Origin: Candidatus Aminicenantota bacterium
GTDB taxonomy: Bacteria; Acidobacteriota; Aminicenantia; UBA2199
Reading direction: 5' to 3'
NCBI GenBank assembly: GCA_030639705.1
Contig: DAOWKX010000015.1
Coordinates: 1 to 5,970 of the forward strand
Length of the DNA: 5,970 nucleotides
Below the pieces are notes generated by a model. That model was given only the letters and a program-made list of their open reading frames with translations. It was not told the DNA's origin and ran no database searches. The first letter of the stretch is position 1. The number at the start of each line of letters is the position of its first letter. This document shows, one piece after another, positions 1 through 5,564 of the stretch. Made by a program: the position numbers and the translations under genes.

Positions 1-105
1 AAAAATAATCTCAATCTCAGGATTTTAAACTTAAAAGTATATTAAAATTTAAAATGGGGTGTTTAATATTATGGTTTAGGCAACAGCCTGTAAAGAATAA
101 AGATT

Positions 106-128
106 TAAAATTCATTTTATGTTAAAAT
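106..128. repeat. Overlapping AT hairpins upstream of the transposase remnant
   Basis: TAAAAT (106-111), ATTTTA (114-119) and TAAAAT (123-128) give two mutually exclusive 6-bp stems; only the right one, with loop TGT, can form a hairpin with a normal loop. Further left, AGGC/GCCT (78-89) makes a 4-bp stem around AACA. RAYT genes are often flanked by REP palindromes, but these stems are too short and AT-rich to call as such. Nothing else stands out in bases 1-134. Confidence 0.25.
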
Positions 129-134
129 AAGTTT

Positions 135-758
135 AAGGCTAGGCCAATTCGGATTGAATATGAACATGCCTTTTATCATGTCGTTTCCAGGGCACATCGT
201 AGAGAAAACATTTTCCGTAGAGACTTGGACAGGAAGAAATTCCTAGAGAAGCTAGAACAAACAGTAGAACGACACAGATTAAAAATCCAGGTATATGTGT
301 TGATGAGTAACCATTATCACCTTCTTATTGAAACCCCCGACGCAAATCTATCCAAAGCGATGCATGATTTAAATGCCAGTTATGCGAATTGGTATCGGAG
401 TAAATACAATCTTATTGGTTCAATTTTTCAAGGCCGCTATAAGGCGATTCTGGTTGAAAAGGATGAATATATCCTTGTGTTGAGTGCATATATCCATCTA
501 AATCCTGTACGGGCAGGGATAGTGAAAGATCCCGAAGCATACCTCTGGAGCAGTTTCCGGTGCTATTCTGGAAAATCAAAGGCACCTCATTTTTTGTATA
601 TGTTTGATATTCTTGAAAAATTCAAAACAAAAAAGGACTATCAGAAATATGTTATAGATTTATTGAGGGATGAGAAGGAAATAAGAAGCGAAGAAGTGTA
701 CGGCATCAATTCAATACTGGAAGTAAAGGATTCATACGCCGGGTTTTGGAGGGTGTAG
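135..758 (+). pseudogene. REP-associated tyrosine transposase (Y1/RAYT family), N-terminal and catalytic part, broken
   Basis: This is a single-strand DNA transposase of the Y1 HUH superfamily, the kind linked to REP palindromes. The HUH pair is at 312-320 (N-H-Y-H, followed by LLIET). The family block YIHLNPVRAG follows, with the likely catalytic Tyr at 489-491, after FQGRYKAILVEKD. The frame is open from 126. The segment from 138 reads ARPIRIEYEHAFYHVVSR, the usual family N-terminus, but the codon where the initiator ATG is expected (135-137) is AAG. The next in-frame ATG/GTG/TTG is TTG at 225, which would delete the first strand of the fold. Reading stops at 756-758 through a frameshift; the rest of the protein continues in another frame from about 744. 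Family assignment is secure. That the gene is dead is inference: a rare start such as ATT at 147 or 153 cannot be excluded. Confidence 0.85.
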
Positions 759-1003
759 TTAAACATGATCTGAGAGATCGGGAGATTCGTGAAGTAAAGG
801 AATTCCGGAGATTGAGTGCAGAAGATCTTATGGAGATTATCATGAGGGAGTTTCGAATCGGTGAGGATCAGATAAAAAGCAGAAAACGGGGAAATCTGTA
901 TCGTAAGTTTTTTGTATATATGTTATGCAAACACACTGGGATGAAAAACATTACCGACGAATCTTTATTCTTTAGACCTGACCCCATACTCATTAACAGA
1001 TAA
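746..1003 (+). pseudogene. C-terminal fragment of the same REP-associated transposase
   Basis: This frame begins LEGVVKHDLRDREIREV and continues LSAEDLMEII, then YRKFFVYMLCKHTGMKN, which reads as the C-terminal helical region of RAYT transposases. It lies -1 relative to the upstream part, so the two were one protein. The switch falls inside GGGTTTTGG at 741-749, where losing one base explains it. Family-like sequence stops at about 948. The last 17 codons, up to the stop at 1001-1003, overlap the opposite-strand acyltransferase end and look like read-through, so the normal end (usually a helix-turn-helix-like tail) appears to be missing. The TTG at 746 has no clear ribosome binding site and is unlikely to be a genuine start. 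This is a remnant, not an independent gene. Confidence 0.7.
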
Positions 1004-1435
1004 AAGCTCTGCCACTCGTCTCTCCAGAGCATCAGTAAACTCGGCAACAGGATTTCTGGCATCCATATAAGGACCTATGGTCATGTGTTCCCCGATATTC
1101 ACAGATATTTTTTTAAAAGGAGTAATTAGGCCATTGGATCCATAAATACTCACCGGAGTTACAGGTAACTCCAGGCCTTTCTCAAGATAAAGATCTTGAG
1201 CTATCTTGGCAACTCCCTTTCTGAATCGAGACATATATGGATTAAATTTACTTTTAGATTTTATATTTGCCTGAAGAAGAGCGATGGCTCTATTTTTGAA
1301 AAGATATTCCTTAATGGTATCAATACTATTGCTGTATTTTTTAGTCCAAATGGATATCGGAATCGTACCTACTTTTTGAATTCTTGATGAAATATATTCG
1401 GCAAAACGATTGATCACTGGATTTAATAAAATCAC
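965..1435 (-). pseudogene. PlsC-like lysophospholipid/glycerolipid acyltransferase, C-terminal fragment
   Basis: This is the C-terminal two thirds of an acyltransferase whose N-terminal part lies at 1480-1743. The GTG at 1433-1435 is probably only an internal Val codon: the same frame reads back without a stop through 1436-1540 (CAADYIFSAEDFRKE, then NGYLKKLFQGKYKLLKKPF) until it meets the other fragment at the A-run 1543-1550. Visible acyltransferase features are IQKVGTIPIS, then FNPYMSRFRKGVAKIAQ and the closing LPVTPVSIYG, the order seen in PlsC/LPLAT proteins. The usual FPEGTRS-type block is replaced by LLQANIKSK, so this is a divergent member. The stop at 965-967 is about 17 bases from the end of transposase-like sequence on the other strand. 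As it stands the fragment lacks the catalytic His/Asp motif and should be inactive alone. Confidence 0.72.
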
Positions 1436-1479
1436 AAAGGGCTTTTTTAATAATTTATATTTCCCCTGAAATAGTTTTT

Positions 1480-1743
1480 TTAGGTATCCATTCTTAATTT
1501 CTTTTCTAAAATCTTCGGCGGAAAAAATATAATCCGCTGCACAAAAAAAATCTGCCTCTCAAATATTTTATAAATCAAAACAATATCTTTAGCAACTCCT
1601 TTATGGTTGGCAACAATAATATTAGGTCCTTTCTCGATTTCATTTTTTTGACCTGAAACTTCGAGACGATTTAAAGCTAAAAATATTTTTGAAAACAAAT
1701 CACCCTGTTTTTTATAAAATTCAAAATTCACTTGGCTGCTCAA
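1480..1743 (-). pseudogene. PlsC-like acyltransferase, N-terminal fragment with the His/Asp motif
   Basis: The N-terminal part carries ALNRLEVSGQ and GPNIIVANHKGVAKDI, the acyl-transfer motif of the PlsC/LPLAT family, with His47 as expected base and Asp53 as partner. Five residues separate His and Asp; the common form has four. These enzymes move an acyl chain onto lysophosphatidate or a related glycerolipid at the inner membrane. After RQIFF the frame runs into an unrelated 20-residue tail ending at 1480. Adding one base to the A-run at 1543-1550 instead joins it to the C-terminal fragment, giving about 259 residues, a normal family length. The start is TTG (1741-1743); an in-frame TGA lies 18 bases upstream, so there is little choice. 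A GAAGGG purine stretch upstream is rather far for a Shine-Dalgarno. No plausible gene continues upstream. Confidence 0.72.
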
Positions 1744-1930
1744 ATTTTTATCTATTACCCTTCACTTTCCACATCAATATCAAGTATAAAACCAAAATTG
1801 TATTAATAAATATATCAAATATATTAAAATTCTTATTTTATATTACAGCAATAATATTAGCAAATAATTATAACAATATTTTAAATAAATTACTAATATT
1901 TTTCAACAAAAGGCCCGTCCCTGTATCGAG

Positions 1931-1952
1931 GGTTGTTAGGGTTTGGTTGTTA
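1931..1952 (+). repeat. Direct repeat GGTTGTTA, 14-base period
   Basis: GGTTGTTA occurs at 1931-1938 and again at 1945-1952 in the otherwise AT-rich spacer. It lies about 40-60 bases upstream of the -35 hexamer at 1991, a position where activators often bind. The repeat is directly visible; the regulatory role is a guess. Confidence 0.3.
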
Positions 1953-1990
1953 TGGAGAATGATTTGTTTTGGAACGAATAGCATATGATA

Positions 1991-2019
1991 TTGGTATAAC
2001 ATGCAATATATGATATAAT
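1991..2019 (+). promoter_or_regulatory. Predicted sigma70-type promoter
   Basis: TTGGTA (1991-1996, four of six matches to TTGACA) is followed by exactly 17 bases and a perfect TATAAT (2014-2019). Transcription would start near 2026, giving a leader of about 50 bases before the ATG at 2078. In AT-rich DNA a TATAAT alone means little, but the spacing, the -35 and the correct orientation ahead of a gene support it. Confidence 0.55.
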
Positions 2020-2045
2020 TATTTCCCCAAAAAAATAGGACAAAT

Positions 2046-2062
2046 GGTTGGTCATAGCAACC
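2046..2062 (+). repeat. Small leader hairpin upstream of the membrane-protein gene
   Basis: GGTTG (2046-2050) and CAACC (2058-2062) form a perfect 5-bp stem around a 7-base loop, inside the predicted leader and 15 bases before the ATG at 2078. The weak purine stretch GAGA (2067-2070) that could serve as ribosome binding site lies just outside the stem. Such a short stem may well be chance. Confidence 0.25.
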
Positions 2063-2077
2063 CAATGAGAATTTTAA

Positions 2078-2674
2078 ATGCATGAAAAAGAGTCATCGAA
2101 TATACTGAATGAGTATACAAAGCCAGGGACCTTTCAAAATAATTCCTGGATTTTTTTTTCTCTGATCATTCTCTTTATCATTTTGTTCTTTCTGTTTAAA
2201 AACGAGATTATTGAAAAGCCCCTTTCCTCTGAGGAATTAAAGTCATCTTTGGAGATTTTTAACATATCCAGTCATTGGGTGGTCAAAAAAGAGATTAAGG
2301 ACGATGATTTTGAGGGTATCATTCTGGTACCGGAGATTCACTTTCAGGTTAGAAATGTTGGTAATTCGGATTTGAAATATGTGTTTTTCCTCGGGGTATT
2401 CAGATTTCTTGATTCCGGAAAGACGATAGGTGAAGGATTTAAAATGGGTTTAAAAAAAGCCTTACCACCCGGTCAGATCAGCCACAAAATCAAATTGACT
2501 TCCGGATTGGGTTACCGGGCGTCCTCAAAGGACGCTTTTGAGAAACATCAAAAAGACTGGCAGAGTTCTTTTGTGGAGGTATTTATAAAAAGAAGAAGTT
2601 CACAACTTACATTCTTTAAATCATATTATATCAGCCGAAAAATAGAGGGAATGAATATAAAGGTTAGAATTTAG
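2078..2674 (+). CDS. Hypothetical membrane-anchored protein, one N-terminal transmembrane segment
   Basis: I do not recognise this 198-residue protein. Residues 1-23 are hydrophilic. Residues 24-40 (WIFFSLIILFIILFFLF) form one strongly hydrophobic segment followed by KNE, and about 155 residues follow. There is no clear signal-peptidase or lipobox site, so it is probably a single-pass anchored protein with its larger part outside the cytoplasm. The outer part alternates hydrophobic and polar residues (IHFQVRNVGNSDLKYVFFLGVFRF, residues about 89-112, with a later LPPGQISHKIKL), which suggests a beta-sandwich of the kind with an N-G-x-S/D turn and a PG turn. The ATG at 2078 has a weak GAGA site 7 bases upstream and a good promoter at 1991-2019. 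The epimerase gene starts 63 bases downstream without an obvious terminator between, so cotranscription is likely. A T9 run at 2151-2159 is in frame. Confidence 0.72.
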   Translation: MHEKESSNILNEYTKPGTFQNNSWIFFSLIILFIILFFLFKNEIIEKPLSSEELKSSLEIFNISSHWVVKKEIKDDDFEGIILVPEIHFQVRNVGNSDLKYVFFLGVFRFLDSGKTIGEGFKMGLKKALPPGQISHKIKLTSGLGYRASSKDAFEKHQKDWQSSFVEVFIKRRSSQLTFFKSYYISRKIEGMNIKVRI

Positions 2675-2726
2675 CTAAATGCATTTTTCAGGAGTTCATG
2701 AGCTATTATTTCTGGTTATGGGACTC

Positions 2727-2732
2727 AGGAGG
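2727..2732 (+). promoter_or_regulatory. Strong ribosome binding site of the epimerase gene
   Basis: A perfect AGGAGG stands five bases before the ATG at 2738 and fixes that start. It is by far the best Shine-Dalgarno sequence in the window, where other genes have weak sites or rely on coupling. Confidence 0.8.
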
Positions 2733-2737
2733 ACAGC

Positions 2738-3142
2738 ATGATCAAAAAAATTGATCATATTGCCATTGTGGTAGAGAATATTGATGAAGAAATAAAAAAG
2801 TATCAGGAAATACTGGGGCTTTCTTTTTCGGGCACAGAGGTGGTGGCAGATCAAAAGGTTAAAACCGCTCTCTTTGATATCGGTGATCTTCATATTGAGT
2901 TGCTGGAACCCCTGGGAGACGATTCCCCGGTTTCCAATTTCCTCACAAAAAGAGGCGGGGGGATTCATCATATAGCCTATGAAGTCGATGATATTCATGA
3001 ACAGCTCAAAATCCTGCGGGCCGATCAGGTCAGTATATTGAGCGAAAAGCCAACCCGGGGAAGAAATGATTCACTGGTGGTGTTTTTGCATCCCAAGGCT
3101 TTTTCCAATGTCTTAATTGAATTGGTTGAAAAGTTAAAATAA
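2738..3142 (+). CDS. mce: Methylmalonyl-CoA epimerase (VOC superfamily)
   Basis: This cytoplasmic enzyme interconverts (2R)- and (2S)-methylmalonyl-CoA, linking propionyl-CoA carboxylation or transcarboxylation to the B12-dependent mutase. It has 134 residues, a full family length. Two paired modules are clear: IDHIAIVVENIDE (5-17) with HIELLEP (52-58), and GIHHIAYEVDDIHE (75-88) with LIELVE (126-131). Aligning the modules puts the four metal ligands of the fold at His7, Glu54, His78 and Glu128. GDDSPVSNFLTKRGGG matches the family's P-x-S/A-x-F-L-x-K-x-G-x-G block. The near-terminal block is FLHPKAFSNVLIEL, where family members usually have a Thr/Gly-rich segment after HPK. No mutase or carboxylase gene is in the window. 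The upstream membrane-protein gene may share its transcript. Confidence 0.93.
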   Translation: MIKKIDHIAIVVENIDEEIKKYQEILGLSFSGTEVVADQKVKTALFDIGDLHIELLEPLGDDSPVSNFLTKRGGGIHHIAYEVDDIHEQLKILRADQVSILSEKPTRGRNDSLVVFLHPKAFSNVLIELVEKLK

Positions 3143-3157
3143 TTCTTTAATTTTTTT
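3131..3157 (+). terminator. Candidate AT-only terminator after the epimerase gene
   Basis: AAGTTAAA (3131-3138) can pair with TTTAATTT (3146-3153), with one G-U pair and a 7-base loop. The T-run 3151-3157 follows directly and partly overlaps the stem. It includes the stop codon of the epimerase gene. The stem has no G-C pairs, so termination would be weak; position at the end of a gene facing a convergent neighbour is the main support. Confidence 0.35.
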
Positions 3158-3161
3158 CTTA

Positions 3162-3188
3162 GTTGGGGACAATCAGGAGATCACCAAC
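3162..3188. repeat. Inverted repeat between convergent genes
   Basis: GTTGGGGA (3162-3169) and TCACCAAC (3181-3188) form an 8-position stem with one mismatch around an 11-base loop. It lies between the ends of the + strand epimerase gene and the - strand YjbQ gene. Neither strand has a T-run after it, so it is not a standard intrinsic terminator; it could slow polymerase or protect RNA ends from either side. Confidence 0.4.
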
Positions 3189-3190
3189 CA

Positions 3191-3607
3191 TTATTCGCCG
3201 ATTATTTTCACCAATACCCGCTTTTTTCTTTTCCCGTCAAATTCCCCGTAAAATATCTGCTCCCAGGGTCCAAAATCCAGTTTACCATTGGTGATGGCCA
3301 CCACCACCTCCCGTCCCATAATGGTTCGTTTGAGATGGGCATCGGCATTATCCTCAAAACTGTTGTGAAGATACTGTGAGTAAGGCTTTTCCGGGGCCAG
3401 TTTTTCAAGCCATTTTTCAAAATCCTGGTGCAACCCGGTTTCATCATCATTGATAAATACACTGGCGGTGATGTGCATGGCATTGCACAACACCAGTCCC
3501 TCTTTGATCCCGCTCTCTGTCACGCATTTTTCGATTTCACCGGTAATATTAATCAGTTGGCGTCTTTTTGAGGTTTCAAACCACAATTCTTTTCGAAAAT
3601 TTTTCAT
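3191..3607 (-). CDS. YjbQ/UPF0047 family protein (secondary thiamine-phosphate synthase type)
   Basis: This small cytoplasmic protein of 138 residues, the usual family length, is annotated in relatives as secondary thiamine-phosphate synthase because E. coli YjbQ has weak activity of that kind; its main role is unsettled. Family blocks are plain: CNAMHITASVFIND (41-54), GLHQDFEKWLEKLAP (58-72), HNSFEDNADAHLKR (81-94) and NGKLDFGPWEQIFYGEFDG (107-125). The likely site residues are His45, His81, Asp89 and His91, clustered as in the family. The segment EDNADAH differs slightly from the commoner GDGNADAH. The ATG at 3605-3607 has only a weak AGGC-type site upstream. The gene starts 32 bases after the metalloenzyme stop, so it is probably the last gene of the murB operon. 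No thiamine gene or TPP riboswitch is nearby, so a thiamine role is not supported by context. Confidence 0.9.
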   Translation of the reverse strand: MKNFRKELWFETSKRRQLINITGEIEKCVTESGIKEGLVLCNAMHITASVFINDDETGLHQDFEKWLEKLAPEKPYSQYLHNSFEDNADAHLKRTIMGREVVVAITNGKLDFGPWEQIFYGEFDGKRKKRVLVKIIGE

Positions 3608-3639
3608 TTTGCCTATTCTATAATATTAAGGTTTAATAA

Positions 3640-4593
3640 TCAATCTGGATTAAATGTAAAATAATCAAGTATAGCCGGTGATATATCGGCAATGGTGTTA
3701 ATTTGATTTCTCATTTTTTCAAGATTATTTCCCCAGAGAATGAGAGGAACCGGATTCAGGGTATGGGTTCGTATGGAACAGTCTTCAAGGTTTCCATGAT
3801 CACTGGTAATGAGGAGGGTGTCGGTTTTTTTATCCAGTGATGCAACCAGTGTCCTGATGAGCCGGTTTAAATTTTCTACCAGGTTGATACATTCCCGAAT
3901 GGGTTTTCTGTGTCCGAATATATCGGTTTGGAAGTATTCATAGAGGATAAAATCGAATTCTCTTGATTTATTAAATATGATTTCTGCTGCTTTTTCAGGG
4001 CTGAATTCCGGTAAATGCAATCCCCGTTCTTTTAATGTCAGGTTGGAGTAATCTTGAAAGATTGATTTTTCAGACTCAACATCTTTCTCATCAAATGGTT
4101 TTTGCTGGCTTAATATCATCATACAACTGGTCACAGAAATACGCTTTTTATAAAATTCCGGGAATTGCTTTGAAAATCGTATTTGACCGTCATGATGAAT
4201 ATTCACATGGTTTGAAGTGAAAAAAGGAGCAAACACAGGATAAGCATTGATAAAGGAAACCCTGAAGCGGTTTTTTTTTAAGAGTGCTAATATATTATAT
4301 TGTTTTATGATTTTTCTCATCAGCTTGTTGGGATAGGTACCCTGGTGTTTGTTCAGCAGCCTGGGAATGATCTGGCCTGTATATAGGGTGGTTTGACCGG
4401 TGGCGCTCTGAGGAAGTCCCTTGATCCCGAACAGGGGATCAATCGGCTTGACCGGTGTCCGATCCGGCCAGCCAGGGTTACCGGTATATAGAGGCAAATA
4501 TTCTGAATTTGATACAAAAAAAGGGTTGCTTGGTGATGGTTTTCCGATTCCCACTCCGTCCAGGAAAATAAAAATCATCCGGCCATTGGTCAT
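3640..4593 (-). CDS. Alkaline phosphatase superfamily metalloenzyme, phosphoglycerate-mutase-like
   Basis: This is a 317-residue two-metal phospho-transfer or hydrolysis enzyme of the superfamily that contains 2,3-bisphosphoglycerate-independent phosphoglycerate mutase (iPGM). The metal-site set is complete and in order: Asp12 in FLDGVGIG, Ser63 as likely nucleophile in QSATGQTT (aligning with N-S-x-x-G-H of iPGM), Asp224 and His228 in TDIFGH, Asp265-His266 in TSDHGNLED, and His277 in THTLNPVPLI. iPGM is about 510 residues; this protein has only a small cap region (about 75-200) and lacks iPGM's large inserted domain, so real mutase activity is doubtful and the substrate is unknown. There is no signal peptide, so it should be cytoplasmic. 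Its ATG (4591-4593) overlaps the murB stop as ATGA, indicating translational coupling. A T9 run at 4271-4279 is in frame. Confidence 0.85.
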   Translation of the reverse strand: MTNGRMIFIFLDGVGIGKPSPSNPFFVSNSEYLPLYTGNPGWPDRTPVKPIDPLFGIKGLPQSATGQTTLYTGQIIPRLLNKHQGTYPNKLMRKIIKQYNILALLKKNRFRVSFINAYPVFAPFFTSNHVNIHHDGQIRFSKQFPEFYKKRISVTSCMMILSQQKPFDEKDVESEKSIFQDYSNLTLKERGLHLPEFSPEKAAEIIFNKSREFDFILYEYFQTDIFGHRKPIRECINLVENLNRLIRTLVASLDKKTDTLLITSDHGNLEDCSIRTHTLNPVPLILWGNNLEKMRNQINTIADISPAILDYFTFNPD

Positions 4594-5564
4594 TTCTTAC
4601 TCAGCTTGAAAAAGCAGTTTATTTGGCAGATACCCATTCTTATTTTTTTGCCATCCGGTGAGATATAGATCACTTCTCTTTCCAGCAGTACATTATTTTT
4701 TTGAAAAACCGCTTCACATATTTCTTTTTCCATATTGCATAGGTCATGGAATCCTGCCTTCCCTTTATTGATAATAAAATTGGCGTGTTTATCTGAGATC
4801 CACAGGTTGTAGAAATGCTTTCCCTTTAAATGTGACCTTTCCATGATTTTACCCGCAGAAATTCTTTGGTTATTGATGAGGGGATTTTTAAAAAAGCATC
4901 CTGCAGTAAAATGGCTGTAAGATGGATGGTTCTCTTTTCTATATTTTAAATTGGTATTGACTCGAGTTAAAATCTGGGATCGGTTTGATTGTCGGCAGTT
5001 TAGAAATATATTTAAGAGTATTTTTTTTCCGGTCTTGAAAATTGAATATCGGTATCCATACTGAAAAAAAAGGTTTGGGACCTGTTGGATGTGTCCCTTT
5101 TCATCGATGATCTCGGCGTATTTTAAGATATCGGATACAGATTTTCCAAAAGCTCCGGCATTCACTGCTGCAGCACCACCGATGCTCCCCGGTATCCCGG
5201 CCAGGAATTCCAGGCCTGAAATGTTGTTTTTAATACACCAGTTCATTAAACTCTGGTTTGTGACTCCTGAATTTACCTGGATGGTGTGATTATCATACTG
5301 TTTAATATCCGGTGTCCTATTAATAATCACAATGATGGGAGAATACTCATCTGAGAATATCACATTACTACCCCCGCCGATCAGGATATAAGGTGAGTCC
5401 CTTTCAAGGATTTTCAGGCCCAGGGCCTTTAAGTCTTCATTTCTTTTTATTATGACGATGAGTTTGACTCTACCACCTATCTTCATGGTGATATAGGGTT
5501 TGATCTCTTCATTATGGTAATGGATGATTTTGTTTTTTTTTAAGTAGTGCAATATCGAGTTCAT
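4590..5564 (-). CDS. murB: UDP-N-acetylenolpyruvoylglucosamine reductase MurB
   Basis: MurB uses NADPH and FAD to reduce UDP-GlcNAc-enolpyruvate to UDP-MurNAc, the second committed step of peptidoglycan precursor synthesis in the cytoplasm. From the ATG at 5564 it has 324 residues. FAD-binding blocks are MKIGGRVKL (27-35), LIGGGSNVIFSD (61-72) and GLEFLAGIPGSIGGAAAVNAGAFG (117-140). Catalytic positions are Arg172 in YGYRYSIF, Cys223 in AGCFFKNP (Ser in E. coli, Cys in some relatives) and Glu297 in LEREV. SDKHANFIIN (257-266) is the family's near-terminal block. A longer frame begins at 5603, but ATG 5564 forms ATGA with the stop of the upstream gene, and the 13 extra residues are not family-like, so 5564 is preferred. 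About 23 residues with two Cys (313, 317) extend past the usual end. The stop overlaps the next gene. Confidence 0.92.
   Translation of the reverse strand: MNSILHYLKKNKIIHYHNEEIKPYITMKIGGRVKLIVIIKRNEDLKALGLKILERDSPYILIGGGSNVIFSDEYSPIIVIINRTPDIKQYDNHTIQVNSGVTNQSLMNWCIKNNISGLEFLAGIPGSIGGAAAVNAGAFGKSVSDILKYAEIIDEKGHIQQVPNLFFQYGYRYSIFKTGKKILLNIFLNCRQSNRSQILTRVNTNLKYRKENHPSYSHFTAGCFFKNPLINNQRISAGKIMERSHLKGKHFYNLWISDKHANFIINKGKAGFHDLCNMEKEICEAVFQKNNVLLEREVIYISPDGKKIRMGICQINCFFKLSKK

Larger units (their letters stand above)
1744..2077. other. AT-rich intergenic region between divergent genes
   Basis: This spacer of 334 bases separates the - strand acyltransferase from the + strand membrane-protein gene. 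Its left part (about 1750-1905) is almost pure A/T and contains a TATAAT on the - strand (1867-1872) without a good -35, a weak candidate for the acyltransferase promoter. Its right part is less AT-rich. It holds a short inverted repeat CCCT/AGGG (1919-1932), a direct repeat GGTTGTTA (1931-1938 and 1945-1952), a sigma70-like promoter (1991-2019) and a small leader hairpin (2046-2062). Short open frames here look like chance products of base composition. Confidence 0.6.

Noticed and set aside
78..89. AGGC-AACA-GCCT inverted repeat as a REP element for the transposase
   Set aside because: A 4-bp stem is too short, no second copy is visible in the window, and no recognisable conserved tetranucleotide stands at its base.
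868..1062. - strand open frame of 64 codons over the transposase C-terminal fragment
   Set aside because: It overlaps both the transposase fragment and the acyltransferase end, shows no family-like sequence and has no ribosome binding site.
1196..1387. + strand open frame of 63 codons
   Set aside because: It is the antisense of the acyltransferase C-terminal part, whose own frame carries clear family motifs.
1689..1988. + strand open frame of 99 codons across the spacer
   Set aside because: The composition (I, N, L, F, K) is what AT-rich noncoding DNA gives. It overlaps the acyltransferase start and the promoter region and shows no domain or ribosome binding site.
1868..2083. - strand open frame of 71 codons in the spacer
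   Set aside because: It covers the predicted promoter of the + strand gene, is low in coding character and has no recognisable motif.
2677..2686. Palindrome AAATGCATTT after the membrane-protein gene as a terminator or operator
   Set aside because: It has no room for a loop, so it cannot form a normal terminator hairpin, and one 10-base palindrome in AT-rich DNA is not enough to call an operator.
2696..2998. - strand open frame of 100 codons over the epimerase gene
   Set aside because: It is antisense to a clearly identified gene with all metal ligands intact.
3208..3483. Alternative - strand frame of 91 codons inside the YjbQ gene
   Set aside because: It is a shifted frame of the same strand; the YjbQ frame matches its family over the full length.
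3608..3639. TPP riboswitch upstream of the YjbQ gene
   Set aside because: The gap is only 32 bases, far too short for the aptamer, and shows none of its conserved elements.
4035..4609. + strand open frames at 4035-4220 and 4421-4609
   Set aside because: Both are antisense shadows of the metalloenzyme gene, which has a complete metal-site set.
5089..5289. + strand open frame of 66 codons over murB
   Set aside because: It is antisense to the conserved FAD-binding region of MurB.
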